Positions 1 through 11,290 are shown, counted from the first letter of the stretch. The stretch is 23,677 bases of DNA from Ophiocordyceps camponoti-saundersi (nom. inval.) (GCA_003339415.1 PDHQ01000446.1:1-23677); one strand, 5' to 3'. Notes: generated by a model not told the origin, from the letters alone. Numbers and translations are program-made.

Positions 1-856
1 TTACTAAACTATACGATAAATTTTCTAGCTTCGAAAAAAGCTAGGTATTTTTCTTTCTTTTATTTTTTAAAATACTTACTAACTACTTTCTAGTCTTCTT
101 ATTCTAGTACTTTTAAAGCCTATATAATAGAGGGCTTAAAAAAGCTTAAGAAGTACTTTCCGAAACAACTTAAAAAAAGCGACTTATTTACTTTCCGGCC
201 TTATTTATTCGCTATTATCCTAGACCTACGGTATAAGGATATTTATTTTAAAGAAGACGGCTTTCTTTATTACTATTTAGCTATAAAAAAAGATATCTTA
301 TATCTTTTTTAAGAGGAATTTAACCTATAAGTAAGATTATATTTTTTTTATAATTTTTACTAATTATTTCTAGCTATAAAACTATAGAAAATAAAGAAAT
401 AGACTTAGGAAGTCCTAGATTATCTGCTTCGGAAGACTTTAACTTTAGTTTAAAGTCTAAAAAAGCAGAAACTAACGAAGAATTAATATAATACCTTTTA
501 GAAGCTTATTTACCTTCTAAGGTATAGTTATAATATTTTTTTATAATTTTTTCTCTCTATTTATTATTTATTTACTAATTATTTTATAAAGTAACCCGCT
601 TTTATATTAGAAAAATAACGCTTTTCGCTTCCCTACTTTAATAATTTTAGCTAGAAAATTTTTAGCTATTCCGGCTATATTAGCCTTAATTAAGGCTATA
701 TTTTCTATATCCGGTAATATAATTACGTTATCGAGGAATAACCTTAAACTAGAAACTATAGAGTAGTTAATTCTACTTAAAAACTAGAATTTAATACTTA
801 ATAATTTCTAGGAAATTAAAGAAGAGGAAAATAAAGCCTTAGAAGAAGAAGATTAA
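1..856 (+). pseudogene. hAT transposase pseudogene, C-terminal part (copy 1)
   Basis: C-terminal third of a hAT-superfamily DNA transposase; the 5' part lies outside the window. Exons read in one frame at 3-44 and 94-330, where ILDLRYK (214-237) matches the family's ILDPRYK motif with Pro changed to Leu (CCA to CTA). Introns at 45-93 and 331-373 have GT ends, an ACTAAC/ACTAAT branch site and a CTAG acceptor; a third, 522-591, has a decayed acceptor. The last exon (593-856) gives NPLLY*K, then LARKFLAIPA, FSISGNII and SRNNLK, the hAT dimerisation domain, and ends in EEED and TAA. Stops sit where Gln or Trp is expected. Exon phases at introns 2 and 3 do not join cleanly, so small indels are likely. 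Family assignment is secure; the gene is dead. Confidence 0.88.
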
Positions 857-1236
857 AGCTTATAAGTCTTCCATTATAGCTAGTTTTTTTTACTTATTAT
901 TATATAAGTTTTTCTAGCTAATAATATAATTTTTTATTAATAATAACTCTTTATATATTAATAATTTTATAAAGCTAAAGATTTTTAATAAGTAAGTATA
1001 TTTAACTTATATTTAAGCTTTTATAAAGCTTTTTTATAACTTTATTATTTATTTTACTATTATCTATTAAGTTATTAGTTATTACTATTATTATTATTAG
1101 ATTTTATTTCTCTTTTTAATATATAAGATTAAAGAATTTTTTCCTCGCTTAATAATAGTCTAATTAAAAAAATAACTTAATTTCTATATATTATTTTTAT
1201 CGCGCTATTTATTAGTTTTTTTTTAGATTAAATTAG
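857..1236. other. AT-rich 3' flank of hAT copy 1
   Basis: No coding signal seen. The first part, about 870-930, resembles the flank after the stop codon of hAT copy 2 (about 23466-23520): both carry tagctagttttttt, then acttag/acttat, then taagtttttctag. This is probably shared transposon 3' sequence. Confidence 0.5.
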
Positions 1237-1425
1237 CTTACGTAAGCTAACTAAAAGCTTAGTCCTTTTAGTCTTTAGTCTTTAGTTAGTTAGTCCTTAT
1301 ATTTAAGGACTAACTAAAGTCCTTAGGCTAACTAACTAAAGACTAACTAAAAGGTACGTACTTTTAGTCCGGACTTTTTTTAGTTAGTCCTAACTAACTA
1401 AAGACTAACTAATTTTAAACCCTAT
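1237..1425. repeat. Cluster of hairpins built from TTAGT/ACTAA motifs
   Basis: A perfect 14-bp stem with a 4-base loop lies at 1286-1299/1304-1317 (ttagttagtcctta and its complement). Next to it are an interrupted palindrome around 1346-1368 (actaaaag, centre gtacgta, cttttagt), a 7-bp stem with loop ccta near 1381-1398 (agttagt/actaact), and an 18-bp perfect palindrome near 1235-1252 (ttagcttacgtaagctaa). TTAGT and ACTAA recur throughout in both orientations. Such clusters are common as subterminal binding sites of hAT elements, and this one lies 0.4-0.6 kb after the hAT stop codon, so it may be the 3' end of that element. A foldback element is the alternative. Confidence 0.7.
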
Positions 1426-4292
1426 TAATACCTTATTTAAAAAATAAAGCTATTTTAGCTTAAATTATAAAAGATAAGTATTAGTATAAAAATACTTATA
1501 AGTTATAAGTAATACTAATAAAAGCTTAGTCCGCTTATAGCTTATAAAATATAAAAAAGTATTATATTAAAAAAAGGTTTTTATTATTATTAAATAGTAA
1601 TTTAAAAAGTAGCAGCTTATAATAAAGTTATAACTACTATTACTTAAAAAGTTATATAAGTTAATATTATTAATATATAAGGCTTTAAAGCTTTATAATA
1701 ATAGCTTACTATTTTAAAAGCTAAGTAATAATAGCTTATTAAATATTAAGGTTATTTATAATTAAAGTTATTTTACTATAAAAGTCTTATACTTTTTAAT
1801 ATTTATAAAAAGCTAACTTTATTAATATAAAATAACTTAAGAGGTTTTAAAATATATATAATATATATACTTAAAGTTATAATTTATATATAGCCTGCGC
1901 TTATCTTATATATAGCGCTAACTAATTATATATACTTATATATACTTAATATTTATTATATATATAAACTTAACTAAGCACTTTTTATATAACTTAGCTA
2001 TTTAAGCGTAGCTTAAATTTTCTATAAATACTTTATATAAAGCGCTTTTAAGTTTTTTTTTTAATTTCCTTATTTATTTTAAAGCTAAGCTTATTTTAAT
2101 AAATAATATTAAATAAGCTAATAAAATTAAAATTATACGCTTTTATTATACTTTTATTTTAGCTTTTTACTAATATTATATAAAGTATAATATTTTTTAA
2201 ACTAAGTATATTATTATTATTATTAAAATTTATATTATTATTATAAATATTAAGTTATTTTATTTTAAAAATAAAAGCTAGATATTTTTACTTTACGCTT
2301 TTAAGCTATTTTAAAATACCTTAATAATTAATATATATTAAACTAATATTTAGCCGCGCTTTAATAAATATAATAATTTTTTTAAAGTTAAAATAGCTAT
2401 AATAGTAAAATTTATTATTAAGTAATTAAAGCTAATAATAATAAAATTATAAAGTAGCGTGCTAAAAGCTATTATTTTTATTATAATAATATTAGCTATT
2501 TTTTATATAAATATAAGCTTAATTTTCTCTTATTAGCTTTATTAATTTACTTTATAAATAAAATAAAAAAAATAAAAAACTTTACTTTAAACTAAGAAAA
2601 TAAATCTTTTTTATATTAAGTTTTTTATAAAAAAAAGACTTTTATAATAATATTACTTATAAAATATTAAATAATTATTTTATAAATATTAATTAAAATA
2701 TAAACTTACTTTTTTTTTTTTATATTTATAAACTTTACTTTTTTTATTATTATATAAGTAAATAATAGCTATAATTATTATATTATTATAAGCGAATTTT
2801 TTATATAATATTATTAGCTTAAATAAATTCTTTTTTTTTACTTATAAATAATTTATATTATTATATAAATATATTATTAATAATAAATATATTTTAAGCT
2901 ATACTTATTTATTTATTATTTTATTTATTTTATAGCTAATATTAATAGCTAGTAATTACTTATAATAATATATATAATTTTAAACTTTATTTAAAACTTA
3001 ATTTTTAGCTTACTTTAAATAGTATATAATAATATTTTATTATATTTTAATAAGTAAAAAGTTATAATTTACTTTATTAATAAATTAATTATTTTATATT
3101 TTAAATTTTAATAAGTTATTTACTTTATTATAGCTATTTTTAGCTTTATTTTTATAGCTTTTATTTATTATAAATTTTAATAATATATTAGTTATTAATT
3201 CCTTATTATTAGCTTATAAAATTTTTTTATATTTTATATATTAAAACCTTTACTTTTATTATAAGCTTTTTTTTTACTTTTTAAAATATTTAATTTTATT
3301 AACTTTTCTAATAATAAGAAAGTAAATATATTACCCCCTTATTATAATAATTATAATTATTATATCTAACTTTATTAAAAACTTAATAGTTTTTTATTTT
3401 TTTTACTTTAAAGCTTATTTTATAATATATATTATAAATATTTTCTTAAAGTTTAAAAATAAATTATTAACTTAATAAAAAAAAAATAAATTTACGCTAG
3501 CTTATTATTTATAGCCGCTTTTATTTTACTTATAAAAAAGCTAAAAAGTAAGTAGCACTTTTATATTAATTATTATACTTTAAATAAAGTAATAAAGTAA
3601 AATTATTATTTTTTCTTACTTATTAAAAAAATACTTTATAGCTTTTTTAATACTTATTAGTTTATAAAACTTTATATTTATATTACTTTTTATAAGCTTT
3701 ATATTATAAAAAGTAAAAAATACTTTATAGCTTTTTATATTTAGTTTAATTTATTTAAATATATTATTTACTTTTTTAGCTTTATAAGTATATTTATTAT
3801 ATTTTAATATTATATTAATATTATTTTTTATTAAAAAACTAGTTAAAAAAATACTTATTTACTAAGCTATATATAATAATAATTATATATAGTAAGCTTT
3901 TAAAAAAGCCGCACTTTAGTATATTAAATAGTTATATATATTACTTTTTCCTTTAAAACTTATTTATTTTTTTATTTAATAATCTTTCTTATTTTATTTT
4001 ATTTAATTTTTTTATTATAAGCTTTTAAGCTATATAATAATAGCTTTATTATTTAATTATAAAGCTAATTTATAAGTTTAATATTTAAGTTAATAATTTA
4101 AATATAATATTAAAGCTAAACTTTAATATAAAGTTTTTTTTCTTTCTTATAAGCGCGGGATTTATTAAATAATATATAGTATAATTAAGTAAAAAATTTT
4201 CTATTAAGTTATTTAATTTACTTTACTTTTTTATAACTTTTTATAATACTTACTTATTAAACCTTATATTTTTTCTTTTCTTTTTTTTATAA
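1426..4292. other. AT-rich region without recognisable genes
   Basis: About 2.9 kb of very AT-rich DNA with almost no CpA or TpG. I read both strands and found no domain I can name. Visible features are a (TA)n-rich patch around 1845-1970 and a near-identical 20-base direct repeat (aaaaaatactttatagcttt) near 3625 and 3715. A short minus-strand stretch around 1972-2070 reads like a helix-turn-helix, but this is too weak to call. Probably old transposon sequence decayed beyond recognition by eye. Confidence 0.5.
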
Positions 4293-4574
4293 TTTTATTA
4301 TTATTATTATTATTAATAATATTATTATTATTATTAATAATATTATTATTATTATTAATAATAATATTATTATTATTAATAATATTATTATTATTATTAT
4401 TATTAATATTATTATTATTATTAATAATATTATTATTATTATTAATAATATTATTATTATTATTAATAATATTATTATTATTATTAATAATATTATTATT
4501 ATTATTAATAATATTATTATTATTATTATTAATAATATTATTATTATTATTATTATTAATATTATTATTAATAT
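4293..4574. repeat. TTA/AAT microsatellite with 18-bp higher-order pattern
   Basis: About 280 bp made only of ATT and AAT triplets. Much of it follows an 18-bp pattern of (ATT)4 then (AAT)2, which makes every unit partly self-complementary. It ends exactly where the LTR of element A1 starts. B elements in this window end in short (TTA)n tails, so an expanded retroelement tail is a possible origin, but no B sequence is visible upstream. Confidence 0.9.
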
Positions 4575-4781
4575 TATAAAAAATTAGTTTATAACTAATT
4601 ATAGCTAGATAAGGGGGATTATAGCGGATATATTTAAGTCTTCCTAATAACGCTTAGTTATCGCGCGGGGTATATAGCTAGCTTAGGAGGGGGGCTTCTC
4701 TCCCCTCTCCTTTCTTTTTTTAATAGCTTTAATTATAACTTTATTTTAGCTTATTTTTATAATCGCTTTAGTAATATTATT
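4574..4781 (+). repeat. 5' LTR of A1
   Basis: About 208 bp, the same unit as at 8230, 11674, 13599 and 15165. Shared landmarks are attagtttataactaatta near the start, gcgcttagttat in the middle, and the GC-rich block gaggggggcttctctc followed by a pyrimidine run. Ends are defined by comparison with A2, where both LTRs are exactly 209 bp. TG...CA ends are not visible, as expected after CpA/TpG mutation. Confidence 0.8.
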
Positions 4782-4835
4782 ATATTAATTAAAGCTTTTT
4801 TTACTACTAACTAAATATAAAAGTAAGATTTTAGT

Positions 4836-5750
4836 ATAAAACGCTATTAAATTTTACTTATATTAAAGCTACTCTTAGCTTATTTTAGCTTAGATTCTTA
4901 GCTAGCCGCTATATATATTAAATTTACTATTAATAAAGTAATAATTAAAAAGCTTAAGGCTTAATTTTATTATATTTTTTCCTATTTTAATATTTTCTAG
5001 TAAATATTTTTATTATATATCTTTTTAGTTATTAACTTTTTAAATTAACTTAATACCTTTTTAATATATATTTTTAAGCTTTTAAAAAAAAGCTATAAGA
5101 AACGCTACGTAAGTTTTTCCTTAGTTAAGATATATTAAGGGCTATTAGAGGCCTTTAGAGAATATATTATAAAGTAAAAGTTTTCCCTTTTTAAAGCTAA
5201 GCTATTATATTAGTTTAACTACGCTAAGATTATTCTACTTTTATCTAAGCTATATAAAAAGTTATAAAAGCGCTTAGATTATAAGAACTAGCTTATAATA
5301 TATATAGCTTTTATTAGCTTTTTTTAAAGCTTTAATAAAATATTTAGTACTAAGAATATTTTTAAAATATTAGTTAATTTACCGCCCCCCTTTTTAGCTA
5401 ACTTAATAAATATTTTATTTATATAATCTTATTTTAATATTACTAAGCGCTAATATTTTTTTTAATATAATTAAATTAGTTATTTTAAGCGTAATTATTT
5501 AAAGCTTTATAAGTAAATAGGGATATTAAAGTTAAGGCTTTTTATAAGTAAAGTAAAGTAGTTAAAAGTAAATTTAAAGTATTTTAATTAAAAGAATAAT
5601 AAGTAAAAAGAGATAAGTATATACTAAATATTATAGCTTAAGTAATTTCTAGCTTTATTATATTACCTTATATAAAAATAGTTTACGCGCGGCTTAAGTG
5701 CGTAAATTTATTAATAAGTATATATTATAATTATATTATACCTTAGCTTA
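4836..5750 (+). pseudogene. Gag-like protein pseudogene of A1 (CCHC zinc knuckle)
   Basis: A likely start is ATA-AAA-CGC at 4836, readable as a mutated ATG. The frame runs through segments such as KKLKA*FYYIFSYFNIF, SLFKAKLLY*FNYAKII and LVNLPPPFLANLINILF to a zinc knuckle at 5457-5498. Comparing the three copies, the knuckle is C-x2-C-x4-H-x4-C with Cys and His codons now TAT/TAC and the first Cys lost (TTT) here. Internal TAA/TAG replace Gln or Trp. Gag proteins coat retroelement RNA in cytoplasmic particles. No protease, integrase or reverse transcriptase motif follows before the element ends. The end of the frame is uncertain; a coding-like segment in another frame continues to about 5860. 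Confidence 0.72.
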
Positions 5751-5860
5751 TAAACTAGCGCTAGTAATATATAGCGATAAATATATAGCTAGCTTTACTA
5801 TTTACTATAATTAAAGTATTTTCTAAGCTTCTTATAATTAGTATAATATTATTTAATCTT

Positions 5861-5873
5861 ATATACTAGCTAT
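5861..5873. repeat. Target-site duplication of B1, left copy
   Basis: atatactagctat, repeated exactly at 7748-7760 on the other side of B1. The uninterrupted sequence occurs once in A2 near 11396-11408, showing that B1 inserted into A1. Confidence 0.9.
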
Positions 5874-7747
5874 TAACTTTTATATATTCTATAGATCCCG
5901 CGCTTATAGCGACGTAGATATAAACTTCTTATTCTTATATTATAAGCAGACTCCGCTTTTTCCGTTACCCCGTAGCGATAGCTTTAAGCTACGCTTAGAG
6001 CGACTCCGGGGGGGAGGGTAATACTATATAGGTTAATCGCGACTACGAAAATTTTTTACCTAGAATATAGCTCTACTCCGAATTATAATAAACTTAAACC
6101 TAAAAGTTTACCGTACCTTTTACCTTATTAGAAGCTAAGGCGAGTATTAGTAAGATTATTTCGGGGGACGCCTTAGTCTCCGTATAAGTAATTATTAAAT
6201 AATTAGCGGAGTCTGAGAGGGTTTAAGGAGGCGCCCCCCTTACTCTAACTCCGTTAATTAGTAATATTTCCTTAGCCGTTATAGCTACGGTTTCCTCTCT
6301 TTTCTATAGCTCTAAAGGGAGCGGAATTTTTATAATATAAGCTAAGGTTATAGCTAAAGCGCTAGAGAAGACTATTAAAAAATAAGTTCTTAGGCGATAT
6401 AAGCGTTAGCTTATAATTTACTTTAACTTTATCGCTACTTCGCTTTAAGTCCGAGGCCCTAAAGTAATTATAATAAGTATTAACCGCGGATTTCGTAAGT
6501 AAAGCTAAGCTTTTATAGTAAGGAAACTACCTAGCGGTAATATTATAATAGTATTCTAAGATACCGTTTATAAGCTCCGGTCCGATTTAAGGTAGCTCTA
6601 TGCCGCTTTTAAAGAAAAGGTATACTTAACCGGCGGAGGTTATATTTTTATCGTAAAAAAGGTACTAGCGCGGGCCTTATAATAAGGCGGTAAGGAAGCT
6701 TTTTAGAAAAAGATTAAGTTATCGAATAAGGTTTTAGTAATATAATTATATACGAAAAGATACTATTTAAGAACTTAGCGGAGTTCTCTTATAATTATTA
6801 TTAATAGCGTAATAAATATAAACTAGATTTATAATAAGGGTATAATAATATAAGCGGAGATTTTTAATATAGAACCTTATAAGCTAAAAGTTTAACCTTA
6901 GTAATATTTTAAATATTACTAGCTTAGATATATTACTAAATATTATATAGCGAAGCTATAATACGGCCGGTACTCCGCCTTTCTATATACGGAGGGTAAG
7001 TTAGCTTACCTTATAGCGTACGGAAAAAGACCGTATTATTACCCTTTTTATTAGGGGACTTACCTTAGGTAAAGTTAACTTTACCTTAAGATAAGAGTAG
7101 CGTAGGACTAGGCGAAAGATACTTATATTTCCTAACCCCGGAGATTTATAAATCGGAACTCTATATATACCGCCCCTTCTCCCCCTCTAGCGCTAACCGG
7201 AGTTTAGTAATAGCTAGGGCGGAAACGCTAGAAGGCGAATATAGTAGCTTTACCTCCGACCCCCTTTCCGAACTTATCCGCGGCTCCGCCGCGATAATTA
7301 AGCCGCTTTTTAAAATTAGCTATTATAGGGTCTATTACGAGCTAGTAAAACCTCTATATATTCCTTAATTATATTAATAAAGCCTCGATCGAATAGATTA
7401 TTTAAGATATTATAATTAAGCGCGGAGATTCGGTTTATAGCGATAACGACGCTTAAGAAGATAAGTAGCTATATAGACTCTATACTAAACCTAGCTTACG
7501 CGAACTCTTACTACCGCGGACTCCGCTCCGGAGGATATATTAGCTTCCTAATTACTTATTATTACTAGACCTATCTAAAGTATAAAATGCTAGGTGCGGA
7601 CCTAATCCGGCCCTAAACTAAGGTAACGCTTAAGGGGAGGGTTTTACTCTAAGTTCTCCGGTTTTTCCTACTCCTAGAATATATATAGGATAGTTTTAGG
7701 CTATATATTAAGTATATTAGCGTATAAATATTATTATTATTATTATT
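5874..7747 (+). mobile_element. Family B ORF1-only LINE-like element, copy B1
   Basis: About 1,874 bp inserted in A1 and flanked by an exact 13-bp duplication. It ends in (TTA)n, a common tail of non-LTR retrotransposons. The 5' end (aacttttatatattctat) matches the 5' ends of B2 and B3 within a few bases, so this is a defined unit and not a random 5' truncation. It carries one long decayed ORF1 and no endonuclease or reverse transcriptase. It is clearly richer in C and G than its surroundings. Confidence 0.88.
6092..7460 (+). pseudogene. LINE ORF1 (nucleic-acid-binding Gag-like protein) of B1
   Basis: One frame stays aligned from 6131 to beyond 7084 with no frameshift, broken only by TAA/TAG at likely Gln/Trp sites. 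KLPSGNIII (6524 onward) matches the central block of ORF1 proteins of fungal Tad-type LINEs. The C-terminal knuckles are C-x2-C-x4-H-x4-C at 6905-6946, a second starting near 6962 whose last Cys is not evident, and C-x2-C-x3-H-x6-C at 7040-7084, all with Cys/His now Tyr. The last spacing is typical of Tad-like ORF1 (CPxCGGxHxAWSxxC). A coding-like acidic tail (VYSDNDA*EDK) continues to about 7460. The protein would have bound element RNA. Start and stop positions are approximate. Confidence 0.82.
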
Positions 7748-7760
7748 ATATACTAGCTAT
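7727..7760. repeat. (TTA)n tail of B1 and right target-site duplication
   Basis: A run of TTA triplets ends B1 and leads straight into the second copy of atatactagctat (7748-7760). Tail plus duplication indicates target-primed reverse transcription. Confidence 0.88.
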
Positions 7761-7916
7761 ATAAGTAAGTTTTTATTACTAGTATATAAGTTTATTTTTC
7801 CTTATTTTAAGTAGTATTATAATTCTAAGCTTATTAAAATCTTTTTTATAAAGATTAAGGTTTAATTTTTTAAGCTATAAGGGAGCCCTTCCGCCCTCTT
7901 ATCCTTATCTTTATAA

Positions 7917-8223
7917 TTATAAATAAGTTATTAAAGCTTTATATAAATATTTTTATTTTTACTATATATAATAAGTAAAGTAATATTATAATTAAGCTAT
8001 TATATTAAAGTATATAAAAAAGTTAAAACTTTATATATTTTATATAAAATATATTTTTTTATATTATATTTATATACTAGCTTTTTAGCTTCTAGTTTTA
8101 ACTTATATAATATAATATATTATAGCTAATTTTAAAATTTTAATAAAGTTATTAAAAGCTAATAAAATTCTTTATATAATAATTATAATAACTTATATTT
8201 TAATAATATTAATTAACTTTAAA
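7917..8223. other. AT-rich spacer between A1 and A2
   Basis: About 300 bp, nearly pure A/T with scattered agc. No coding or repeat signal recognised. It begins where A1 loses similarity to A2 and A3. Confidence 0.5.
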
Positions 8224-8229
8224 CTAATA
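8224..8229. repeat. Probable target-site duplication of A2, left copy
   Basis: ctaata directly precedes the 5' LTR of A2 and directly follows the 3' LTR at 11883-11888. Five to six bases is the normal size for LTR elements. Further identity (tata) on the right may be chance in such AT-rich DNA. Confidence 0.62.
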
Positions 8230-8438
8230 TATATAAGAGATTAGTTTATAACTAATTATAGCTAAATAAAAGGGATTATAATAGATATATTTAGGTTTTC
8301 CTAATAGCGCTTAGTTATTATACAAGGTATATAGCTAGCTTAAGAAAGGGGCTTCTCTCTCCTTTTTTTCTTTTTTTTAATAGCTTTAATTATAACTTTA
8401 CTTTAGCTTACTTTTATAATTACTTTAGTAATATTATT
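8230..8438 (+). repeat. 5' LTR of A2
   Basis: 209 bp. It is more AT-converted than its partner at 11674: ttattatacaagg here against ttatcgcgcgggg there, and aaaaggg against ggggggg-type runs. Confidence 0.85.
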
Positions 8439-8468
8439 ATATTAATTAAAGCTCCTTTTACTATTAAT

Positions 8469-8480
8469 TAAATATAAGAG
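8469..8480. repeat. Target-site duplication of B2, left copy
   Basis: taaatataagag, repeated exactly at 10347-10358. The single uninterrupted form is seen in A1 and A3 at the corresponding place, after the 5' LTR. Confidence 0.88.
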
Positions 8481-10346
8481 TTAAAAACTTTTTATATATT
8501 TTATAAATCCCGCGCTTATAGCGACGCGGATATAAACCTTTTATTCTTATATTATAAGCAGACTTTACTCTTTCTATTACCTTATAATAATAGCCTTAAG
8601 CCGCGCCTAAAGTAACTCTAAGGGGAAAAGTAACGCTATATAAGTTAATTATAATCGCGAAAATTTTTTACTTAGAATATAGCTTTACTTTAAATCGTAG
8701 TAAACTTAAACCTAAGAGTTTACTATACTTTTTACCTTATTAAAAGCTAAAGCGAGTATTAATAAGATTATTTCGGGGGATACCTTAGTCTCTATATAAG
8801 TAATTATTAAATAAGTAGTAGAGTCTAAGAGGGTCCGGGGAGGCGCCCCCCTTACTCTAACTCTATTAATTAATAATATTTTCTTAGCTATTATAGCTAT
8901 AGTTTCCTTTTTTTTTATAGCTTTAAGGGGAGCGGAACTTTTTTAATATAAGCTATAATTATAGCTAGAGCGCTAGAGAAAATTATTAAAAAGTAAGTTT
9001 TTAGGTAATATAAATATTAGCTTATAATTTATTTTAACTTTATCGCTATTTTACTTTAAGTTTAAGGCTTTAAAATAACTATAATAAATATTAACTATAA
9101 ACTTTATAAGTAAAGCTAAGCCTTTATAATAAGGAAACTACTTAGCGGTAATATTATAATAATATTTTAAAATATTATTTATAAGCTTTAGTTTAATCTA
9201 AGGTAGCTTTATATTATTTTTAGAAAAAAAATACGCTTAATTAATAAAAATTATACTTTTATTATAAAAGGGGTGCTAGCGCGGGCCTTAATAAGGAAGC
9301 CTTTTAGAAAAAAATTAAGTTTTTAAATAAGGTTTTAATAATATAACTATATACGAAAAGATATTATTTAGGAATTTAGCAAAATTTCCTTATAATTATT
9401 ATTAATAGCGTAATAAATATAAACTAAATTTATAATAAAGGTATAATAATATAAGCGGAGATTTTTAACGCGGAATTTTATAAGCTAAAAGTTTAACCTT
9501 AATAATATTTTAAATATTATTAGCTTAAATATATTACTAAATATTATATAGCGAAGCTATAATATAGCTAATACTCTATTTTTCTATATATAAAAGGTAA
9601 ATTAACTTACCTTATAATATATAAAAAAAGACTATATTATTACCTTTTTTATTAGGGGATTTACCTTAGGTAAAGTTAACTTTACCTTAAGATAAGAGCG
9701 GCGTAAGACTAGGCGAAAGATACTTATACTTCCTAATTTTAGAGATTCGTAGATCGGAACTCTATATATACCGCCCCTCCTCCCCCTCCGGCGCCGACCG
9801 GAGTTTAGTAATAGCTAGGGCGGAAACGCTAAAAAGCGAATATAGTAGCTTTACTTCTAACCCCCTCTCCGAACTTATCCGCGGCTTCGCCGCGATAGTT
9901 AAGCTACTTTTCGGGATTAGCTATTATAAAGTCTATTACGGGCTAATAGAACTTTTATATATTCCTTAATCGCGTTAATAAAACTTTAATTAAATAAATT
10001 ATTTAGGATATTATAATTAAGTATAAAGATTTAGTTTATAGTAATAATAACGCTTAGGAAAATAAATAGCTATATAGATTTTATACTAAACTTAGCTTAT
10101 ATATATTCTTATTACCGTAAACTCCGCTTCGGAGGAAATATCGGCTTCTTAATTATTTATTATTATTAGACTTATTTAAGGTATAGAGTGCTAAGTGCGG
10201 ACCTAGTCCGGCCCTAAACCGAGGTAACGCTTAAGGGGAGGGTTTTACTCTAAGTTTTTTAGTTTTTCCTACTCCTAGAATATATATAGGATAGTTCTAA
10301 GCTATATATTAAGTATACTAGTATATAAATATTATTATTATTATTA
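8481..10346 (+). mobile_element. Family B ORF1-only LINE-like element, copy B2
   Basis: About 1,866 bp inserted near the start of the A2 internal region, with an exact 12-bp duplication and a (TTA)n end. It has the same 5' and 3' ends as B1 and B3. This is the most decayed of the three: many C/G positions kept in B1 and B3 are T/A here. Confidence 0.88.
8700..10080 (+). pseudogene. LINE ORF1 pseudogene of B2, frameshifted
   Basis: Same ORF1 as in B1. A net loss of 10 bp near 9275-9300 (the segment ataataaggcggtaagg of B1 is shortened) shifts the frame between the 5' part and the zinc-knuckle part. The knuckle region is recognisable at about 9507-9690, with Cys/His codons as Tyr. Many in-frame TAA/TAG. 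Confidence 0.78.
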
Positions 10347-10358
10347 TAAATATAAGAG
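10325..10358. repeat. (TTA)n tail of B2 and right target-site duplication
   Basis: TTA triplets followed by the second copy of taaatataagag at 10347-10358, after which A2 sequence resumes. Confidence 0.87.
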
Positions 10359-10370
10359 TAAGATTTTAAT

Positions 10371-11290
10371 ATAAAATACTATTAAATTTTACTTATATTA
10401 AAGCTATTTTTAGCTTATTTTAGCTTAGATTTTTAGCTAGCTATTATATATATTAAATTTATAATTAATAAAGTTATAATTAAGAAGCTTAAGTCCTAGT
10501 TTTACTATATCTTTTCTTATCTTAATACCTTTTAGTATATATTTCTTTTATATATTATTATAGCTATAAATTTTTCTTACTAGCTTAAAGCCTTTTTAGC
10601 GTATATTTCTAAGCTTTTTAGGGAGAGTTATAAGGAGCGCTAAGTAAGTTTTTCTTTAATTAAGATATATTAAGAGCTATTAAAGCCCTTTAAAAAATAT
10701 ATTATAAGGTAAAAATATACCCTTTTTAAGGCTAAACTATTATATTAGTTTAATTATATTAAGATTATTCTACTCTTATCTAAGCTATATAAGAAGCTAT
10801 AAAAGCGTTTAAATTATAAGAATTAGCTTATAATATACGCGGCCTTTGCTAGCTTTCTTTAAAGCTTTAATAAAGTATTTAGTTTTAAAAATATTCTTAA
10901 TACGCTAGTTAATTTACCGCCCCCCCTTTTTACTAACTTAATAAATATTATATTTATATAATTTTATTTTAATATTACTAAGCGCTAGCGTTATTATTAG
11001 TATAACTAGATTAGTTATTTTAAGTATAACTATTTAAAATTTTATAAGTAAATAAGGATATTAAGGTTAAAGCTTTTTATAAGCGGAGCGGGGTAGTTAG
11101 AGGTAAATCTAAAGTATTTTAATTAAGGGGATAATAAGTAAAGAGGGATAAGTATATGCTAAATATTATAGCTTAGGTAATTTTTAGCTTTATTATATTA
11201 CCTTATATAAGGATAGTTTATATATAGCTTAAGCGCGTAAATTTATTAGTAAGTATATATTATAATTATATTACGCCTTAGCTTATAAAT
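10371..11290 (+). pseudogene. Gag-like protein pseudogene of A2 (CCHC zinc knuckle)
   Basis: Same protein as in A1, starting at ATA (10371) in place of ATG. This copy shows the knuckle best: codons at 10992, 11001, 11016 and 11031 are the four metal ligands (C-x2-C-x4-H-x4-C), all now TAT. Upstream, residues such as LVNLPPPLFTNLINI and IILLLSKLYKKL are conserved with A1 and A3. Stops fall on the same Gln/Trp positions. B2 inserted just upstream of the start, so the frame itself is unbroken by the insertion. Confidence 0.72.

Larger units (their letters stand above)
4574..7916 (+). mobile_element. Family A Gag-only LTR element, copy A1 (3'-truncated, split by B1)
   Basis: This copy comprises a 5' LTR (4574-4781) and a Gag-like internal region (4782-5873), then resumes at 7761-7916 after the B1 insertion. 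The two halves join into a sequence colinear with copies A2 and A3. Similarity to A2/A3 stops near 7916, so the purine tract and 3' LTR are missing. The LTR retains more C and G (tatcgcgcgggg) than the 5' LTRs of A2 and A3. The 5' side abuts the TTA tract, so no target duplication can be judged. Confidence 0.82.

Noticed and set aside
1972..2070. Minus-strand helix-turn-helix-like peptide (LSYA*IAKLYKKC)
   Set aside because: Only about 30 codons, no flanking transposase motifs, and such Ile/Lys/Leu/Tyr strings arise easily in AT-rich DNA.
5874..7747. Endonuclease/RT remnant in the last 280-570 bp of family B
   Set aside because: No FADD-type or other RT motif can be read there even when stops are treated as Gln/Trp; the space is too short for an RT domain.
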